DNA of 33,985 bases from Thamnocephalis sphaerospora. Lineage: Eukaryota > Zoopagomycota > Zoopagomycetes > Zoopagales > Sigmoideomycetaceae. The notes beneath the pieces are model-generated. The model searched no databases. It was not told the origin of the DNA and saw nothing but the letters and a program-made list of their open reading frames with translations. Position 1 is the stretch's first letter. Each line of letters starts with the position of its first letter. The stretch is taken from the NCBI GenBank assembly GCA_003614735.1, contig KZ992536.1:1-33985 (forward strand), written 5' to 3'. Of this stretch, positions 28,601 to 33,985 are shown piece by piece. Made by a program: the position numbers and the translations under genes.

Positions 28601-31600
28601 GCAAAGTGGATGCGCATGCCCGGCTCAAGCAGATCGCCCTCCGGCATCTCCACAAGTGCGGGATCGTCCTCGGGCGGCGGTGTCACCAGCTGGTGCACCT
28701 GGTCCTCATAAAAGCCAAGTGTGACCAGATCACCATCGATCATAAAGCCGAGCAAGCCAGTGCGCAAAAACTCCTGCTCTAGTTGTTCCGGATAACCTGG
28801 ACGCGATGCGTCGTGGAAATAGGGCTGTGCGCGGAAAATTGACTGTGTGTGCTTTTTCAGGCCCCAGAAGCCGCCGCTAAGCGCAGGCGAGTCCACCCAG
28901 ATTTCGCCGACCACATCGCCAGGACAGAGCGCCTTGGTTTCCGGATCAACAATCGCCACGGTGACTAATGTAGTTGTGTTGCAGCATTAACAAGTGCAGC
29001 CCTGCAGTATACATACCGCAAAACTACTTACCTTGCGGCATTGGCGGTCCAAACACTGCCACTTCAATGACGCTTGTGCGATCGCCGGCTTGTTCGGCGT
29101 CCGGTGCAATAATGCGAACACGCTTACGCTTCAGATGCTCGCGATCCAGCAGCAGCGTCCGCTGAGGCGGCAACACATTGCCGGAAACAGCGTCGCGCGC
29201 GCTCAACACCATACCGCCATGTTCGGAAAGGCTGCACACCGGAGCAATGACATCCTTGCCGGAACGGCATCCGAGCGGGTAAAGCAGACAATCGACGATA
29301 CTGCGATCCAGCTCTGGATCTGGCAGCACCGTATCAACAAACAGACGTCGCAGCGGAGCAAGATCGGGCGGCTGCTTTTTGGCAAAGCCAAGCGTCAGCT
29401 GTGGCTCGCGCACATATGATCCAAGAACTTGCTGCAAGCTGGCATAATCGGTCAGCGCAATAGTCACTGAACAGTATAGGAGTGCAGTTAGACCAGAGCG
29501 TCAATGATAGTGTACCGTTAGTGCTTTCGATAGCAGACGCAAAGTACGCTGCGCATTGCACTTACCGCGCATTCTGGTCATCAAGTGAGGCCACAGGCCG
29601 TTAGTCTCGACAGCAGCCGTAGGCACAAAGACGGTAAGGTGTCCGCAATAGACGCTGACGAGCGCGGTGAAGATGAGGCCCATCTGCTGGCGCGGTTCGA
29701 CACTCGCAAGCACCACGTCACTGGGTGAGCCAGGACCGGTTCCTGTAGTAAGCAGCGACTTGACGGCGGAGCATTGGGCCATCATCGTCCGGTGACTGAT
29801 GCCGACGCCCTTGAGCTCGCCAGCCAGATTCTTGGAAAATTCGAGATAGGCCAGATCGGTGCCAGTAGCCAGCAGAGTGTCTTCGCCGCCACGTTTCTTG
29901 GCACTCACGCTGCCCATATCGTTGGTCTTCCACCAGTCGATGCCAGCCGGCCAGTCCTCGCGACGCTGCTGCAGATCCTTGGAAAGTGCCTTGATGTTTG
30001 CATCGCTGGAAAGAACCAGCGCAATATTGGTCGTCGTAAGGATATGACGCAGCTCCTGCAGACTGTCCAGTGTGATGATGGGCACAGCCACCATGCCGGC
30101 AAGGAAGCAGCCATGGAAAGCCACAAGAAAGTCGAGCACCTCGCTGCGACGGTAGACGAGGCCAACCTTGGTGCCTTTTTGCATGCCAGGACGACCACGC
30201 AGCAGTTGCGAAATCTTCTCCGCACGTGCGTACAGCTTATCCCATGTGAGTGACCCGATTTCCTTGCCTTTGATATCCACCTGAATATAGGCGGGTGACT
30301 TTGTCTGCACCATTGCGCGATGCCGCAGCACAGATGGTATAGTGGCAAAGGAAGAGAGGGGCGTTCCAGTGTAGCGGTCTATGTGATCGGGCGCAAGCTC
30401 GCGCGGCTGCTGCGGCATCATCTGTCGACCAGTGTAGGGATGTGGTGGCGGTGGCGGTGCCTGGCTCTCCATCGGTCCTTCACCCCACGGATCGCGCTGA
30501 AATGCGGTAGATGTCGGATAGCTGCGCACTGATCCGGCAAAGTCCATGTTTGACTCGTCGTCGTACACGGTATAAGGTCGCTTCACCACGGAATCTACGG
30601 TGGCGCCAAGCGTAAGTCTTTACACCTATGCGAGCGATTTCTAGCATACTATTCTACTCACCAAAGTGGGGCGAAGAAGGAGCTCCTTCTTGGAACGGGC
30701 GCAGCGGGCCAGACGCGTATGTTGCAACACTGCTGACGCTATCCATGCGCTGATGCTGCTGCGCATATGCCGCCGAGCGATGAACCGGGCCAGGTGGCGG
30801 TGGGCCCTGTCCGTGGAACTGCGCTGGGTGCGGGTGCATGTTGTGGGGATGCGATGGCGGTGGTGGTGGTCCTGACGGTGGTGGCACTGGCGGCGGCGGA
30901 CCGCGTCCATCGACAGGACGCATGAGCGGCGACCGTCCTCCCGGACCATGCCCTGGCGGTGGAAAGTCTAGACTTGGTCGACCGTAGCCACCGGGCGGTC
31001 CACGCGCCACAGGAGACGGACCGTAGCCTGCACCGCCGCGGCTTTCAGCAGAGACAGAGCGTGCAACGTCGAACGTGCGTGCAGACGACACTGACGCCAA
31101 GGATCCGTTAGATGGCGTTCGATGATGATGATGCGAAGGACGCGCATTGCCGTAGGAATGCTGATGCCGCGGTAATGGCGGCGGCAACGACGGCGACGGC
31201 TGGCCATATCCTGGATCAGTGGCCTGTCGCGACCGACCACCCATCACCGGCACCTGATGCGCTCCTGGTGAGGCATTGCCTGCGCTATACGCATAACCGT
31301 GCGCGCCTTGGTTGCTGCCATTAGCCGGCGGGCCGCTGCGTAGTGAATCGGACGACGCTCGTGGGCTGAGGGTACGCGTAATAGGGCCAAAACTGCCGGG
31401 ACCACCTCCGATTGGTGGCGGTGCCATCCCCATACCATCGCGTAGCATCGGATTAGGCCGTGGACCGGCAGGATGAGAGTGCGCCGACTGATGGTAGGCA
31501 TGGATGGGCGACGGTGGTATTGTCTGAATCGTCGGACTGTCGACGTTTGGCGAGTGCGATGCCAATGCAGTGTCCAAACGCGGTACCATCGGCCGATCGG

Positions 31601-32132
31601 TGGGCGCGCCAGCCATGCGACCAGGACCAGGACCAAGATAAGAGGAATCACCGTACGCGCGTCCAGGTGGTGGCTGACGTGGCCCGCCAGGTCCACTGGG
31701 CGGACCCACCTCTACATGACTACCTGGCCGATTGGGAGGACCATCCATGGGGCGTGGGCGAAAGCGCGACTGGTACTCATTGTCCGCCACCGACTCGGGC
31801 CGACCGCCAGCTAAATAGCCGCCATCGGGCCTTGATCCTCGAGTGTCAACAGCGCCGCCATCATTTCCCCTACTGTGACCGTCGCTGCCCTCCGCTGGAA
31901 TACTATAGACACTCAAGAGTGCAGCTCGCCGCTTCTCGTAACCTTTTTGCGTAATATCTCCTTCGCGCAGCTCGCGATCCAGCTCTAAAAGCTGTTCACG
32001 CAGCTCAGCCGGGAACGTGTCCAGCGCTGAGGATGCTGGTCGCGCCGCATGGTCTCCAGGACCTGTGTATTGCCGTTGCGATTGCTGGTACATCGCCTGC
32101 TGATGTTGCTGAGGCGGCGGATGTCCGTACAT
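25624..32132 (-). CDS. DIP2/Cps1-like protein: DMAP1-binding domain plus tandem AMP-binding (FAAL-like) domains
   Basis: Seven minus-strand exons (32132-30662, 30594-29566, 29466-29032, 28964-28550, 28453-26872, 26788-26415, 26335-25624) sum to 6,018 nt, giving 2,005 residues in one frame. Residues about 36-82 are a DMAP1-binding domain (FPAELREQLLELDRELREGD, then ITQKGYEKRRAALL). About 85-500 is Pro/Gly/Ser/His-rich disorder. Adenylation-like module 1 runs from about 570 to 1240 (PAYIQVD, GLVYRRSEVLDFLVAFHGCF, GEIWV, RTGLLGF). Module 2 runs from about 1245 to 1890 (PAYVQLD, LLMLPHGLDYVAAIHACL, GEIWVAS, RTGDLGFLY). The C-terminal 120 residues are Ser/Pro-rich. This is the architecture of metazoan DIP2 and fungal Cps1/Mug62-type proteins. 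DIP2 proteins control particular diacylglycerol pools in yeast and animals; Cps1 homologues affect fungal virulence and stress. The Leu for Asp in the module 1 RTG motif matches my memory of DIP2 first modules, so it is not a defect. Confidence 0.9.
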
Positions 32133-33860
32133 GCCGTGCGTAGCCGACGTCTACACGTTACACTCTGACACAGCGTGCCACCGCCAGCTTAGAATATCAG
32201 CCAACCCGCTGCGGTGTCAAAAGGTCGCAAGCAAGCGTTAGTCTCACAGAAACGCTCAGTAATAATGCAGCGCGGGTATATGCGCAGGCGAGCATCGATG
32301 TGACCACGGGTGACTACGCAACATCGTAGCCAATGTTGTCACGGTTGGCCCGGACGCCGGGTCGGCCATATCATCAACGATACCGCCGAGTGCAGTTGCA
32401 GCAGGCGAGTGCAGCAGTGCCATAGTAGGCAGAGCCCGTGCGCAGCAGGTACAGCAACCGCCACACCGTCCTACAAGCTGCGTTCACGCGCGCGCGTAGC
32501 GAACATATCCAAGCCGCCCGTCCTGCCAAGCTTTTTGCTAGCGCACTTACGCGACAGTAGCCGTGGTGACAATTATGGGCGATGCAGGTAAGGATGATTG
32601 AGCACAACCAACGCCAACACGCCGACGCCCAGAAAGCGGTACAATACGCACAGAGGAGAGCGAGAGCAACAATGGAAGATAGGTAGACGCTGTATATACG
32701 TGCAAAGCGGGATGAGCAATGACAGCCGGACCGACGATACAAGCGCCGACAGAGCAGCCAAGCCAGAGTAAAAGCCGTGTGCTGCGAATTCAAAGAGGCC
32801 AGACGCCGACCAGAAGGTGAAGCGCAAGCGAGACAAGTGAACGTGGGTGGGTGAGTGAGTGAGAGGAGTGTGGTGTGCGAGTGGTGGAGAAAAGAGCGGC
32901 GCATGTTACAGGGACCCAGCCGCCGACGACGGCGCTATTTCTGGATGCTGTCCACAACACGCCCACATGGCGCGCTAGCGAACGCCAGGGCAGGACAAGG
33001 CAAGCTGCGTCCATCGATAGCGACAGCGCAGCGGGCCGAGGCCACCATCGCAACGGCAAGCATGCTGCAGCAGAAGCGCGCCTGTTCCCTTGCTTGTGAC
33101 AATGTATTCCGTGGGTACGTTTGCTCACAAGATGCAGCCTGACCTGTGCAAATGGCACCAGTACTACGTAGATAAGCAGGCAAATAGCGAGTAGGTCCGG
33201 CGAATACCTTTTGACGTTGCGACCACAAGAGGATAGCTTGCGATCTGAATATCTGCTATCTGGAACGAAAACACCAGCGCAAGTCACACTGCCGGCTTCA
33301 CAGCACCGGTCTTTAAATGCACCGCCTAGTGGCGCCTGGGAACAACCACTAGACTGGCAACGTAAAAGAACGCACATATCGTGTGCAAAGTCCGCTTTCT
33401 GGCCGTCATAGGCGCAGCCCAACGTACATGAGAGCGACCAACCTTCGTTAATAAGACCCGTATATTCCCTCTCTCTCTCTCTCTCTCTCTCTCTTGCAAA
33501 TGTATTTTTGCACACTGGCTATAGCTACGCTGCACAACCTATTCTCTGTCGCTGGGATAGATAACCTTGGCGCCCGGATGGCTACCATTCTTGGCAGCAC
33601 TGCGACTACTCTAAACTGAGCATACTGAGCGCAAATGTCATATGGCACGTGGCTAGTCTAGCGTGACATGCACACGAAAATGGCCATGTCGGTAAAAGTG
33701 TTTGGCCCTTAATCTTGCAGTGCGGTGTGCATGGCGACTGTCTACTGCTACCAATACCTTAACCCGGCGCACTTTGCTTGCCAAAGAAAAACATGTCTAA
33801 TGTCAAAATGCTACCACTTGGTCGTAGACTGTCGAAAATTTAATAAAACATGCACGAAAA
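32133..33860. other. Non-coding spacer upstream of the DIP2-like gene
   Basis: 1.7 kb without a credible gene; open frames on both strands are short and Cys/Ser/Arg-rich. It should hold the DIP2-like promoter (a TATATACG patch near 32690, minus-strand use uncertain) and the 3' end of the P450-like transcript from the right. A CT microsatellite is at 33469-33494. From 33690 rightward the DNA becomes more AT-rich, as expected near a transcript end. Confidence 0.5.
33469..33494. repeat. (CT)13 microsatellite
   Basis: Thirteen perfect CT units, equal to GA on the minus strand, about 370 nt beyond the stop of the P450-like gene and in non-coding DNA. Confidence 0.95.
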
Positions 33861-33985
33861 TTAGTCGGCGCGCTTCGTCAAACGAGTTGTGAGCGTGTGG
33901 CCACGCGGATGCACGACCAGATTGAAGACGGGCGTCATGTCGTCACCCGGAATCACCTCGATCGCAAAGCGGCGAATGACACTAG
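33861..33985 (-). CDS. Possible cytochrome P450, C-terminal fragment (gene continues beyond window end)
   Basis: The minus-strand frame entering from the right edge is open for 40 full codons and stops at TAA (33863-33861). It contains IRRFAIEVIPGDD, then a PVFNLVVHPRG segment, and ends TTRLTKRAD. The run R-[FR]-x-[FI]-x-[LVI], then Pro-Val-Phe-Asn-Leu, then a basic Pro-x-Gly turn, then an alternating Arg/Thr strand, is how many cytochrome P450s end after the heme-binding region (last beta sheet). The heme-binding Cys motif itself lies outside the window, so this is a resemblance, not proof. Any other enzyme ending in a similar beta hairpin would look alike. Confidence 0.4.
   Translation of the reverse strand, partial: SVIRRFAIEVIPGDDMTPVFNLVVHPRGHTLTTRLTKRAD

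Noticed and set aside
26600-28900. Inactive first adenylation module because RTG is followed by Leu instead of Asp
   Set aside because: As I recall the family, the first modules of DIP2 proteins carry the same change, so it is a family trait rather than damage in this copy.
32790-33515. 241-codon minus-strand frame starting in a GA repeat
   Set aside because: It begins in the microsatellite and has random Cys/Ser/Leu composition; no homology suspected.

Overview
This window looks like nuclear DNA of a filamentous, early-diverging fungus. Introns are short (54 to 176 nt), begin GTAAGT, GTACGT or similar, and often carry a CTAAC or CTGAC branch-point-like element close to the AG. The recognisable proteins are opisthokont or fungal in type: a 167-residue tropomyosin, an FHIP/RAI16-like dynein-adaptor subunit, and a DIP2/Cps1-like tandem AMP-binding protein. 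I cannot place it to genus. A zoopagomycete or mucoromycete-like fungus is only a guess. The DNA is GC-rich, with long gene-poor stretches full of simple repeats.

Layout. (1) 1-270, minus: 5' end of a secreted or membrane protein gene running off the window. (2) 271-3976: mostly non-coding, with one doubtful plus-strand gene (1640-2266). (3) 3977-6335, plus: three-exon gene for a coiled-coil, serine-rich disordered protein of unknown function. (4) 6336-8543: non-coding, with a TATA-like box and microsatellites. (5) 8544-11297, plus: two-exon FHIP homologue. (6) 11701-13707, plus: intronless F-box-like protein. (7) 14107-20749, plus: a 13-exon gene for a 1,937-residue protein with seven diverged copies of one beta-rich module. 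(8) 21614-24076, plus: single-exon protein with a signal peptide, about seven membrane helices and a proline-rich tail. (9) 24444-25193, minus: three-exon tropomyosin. (10) 25624-32132, minus: seven-exon DIP2/Cps1-like protein of 2,005 residues. (11) 32133-33860: non-coding upstream DNA with a CT microsatellite. (12) 33861-33985, minus: C-terminus of a probable cytochrome P450.

The standout is the gene at 14107-20749. Split by introns it looks like seven unrelated reading frames, but the splice phases join all of them into one open frame with no stop. The modules share an N-[RKS]-H entry strand, a G-x-hydrophobic-x-[YF] strand and a hydrophobic-[AGS]-W strand, in the order expected of the actinoporin-like (cytolysin/lectin superfamily) fold. 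There is no signal peptide, and the lipid-binding aromatic cluster is not apparent. I read it as an intracellular, non-toxic tandem scaffold derived from that fold. Fold assignment is inference; the repeat structure is seen directly. Five of the six internal module exons are entered through a phase-1 intron, which suggests growth by duplication of an intron-flanked unit.

The known genes share a loose theme of cytoskeleton and endosome transport (FHIP, tropomyosin) and lipid metabolism (DIP2, possible P450), but nothing indicates a co-regulated cluster.
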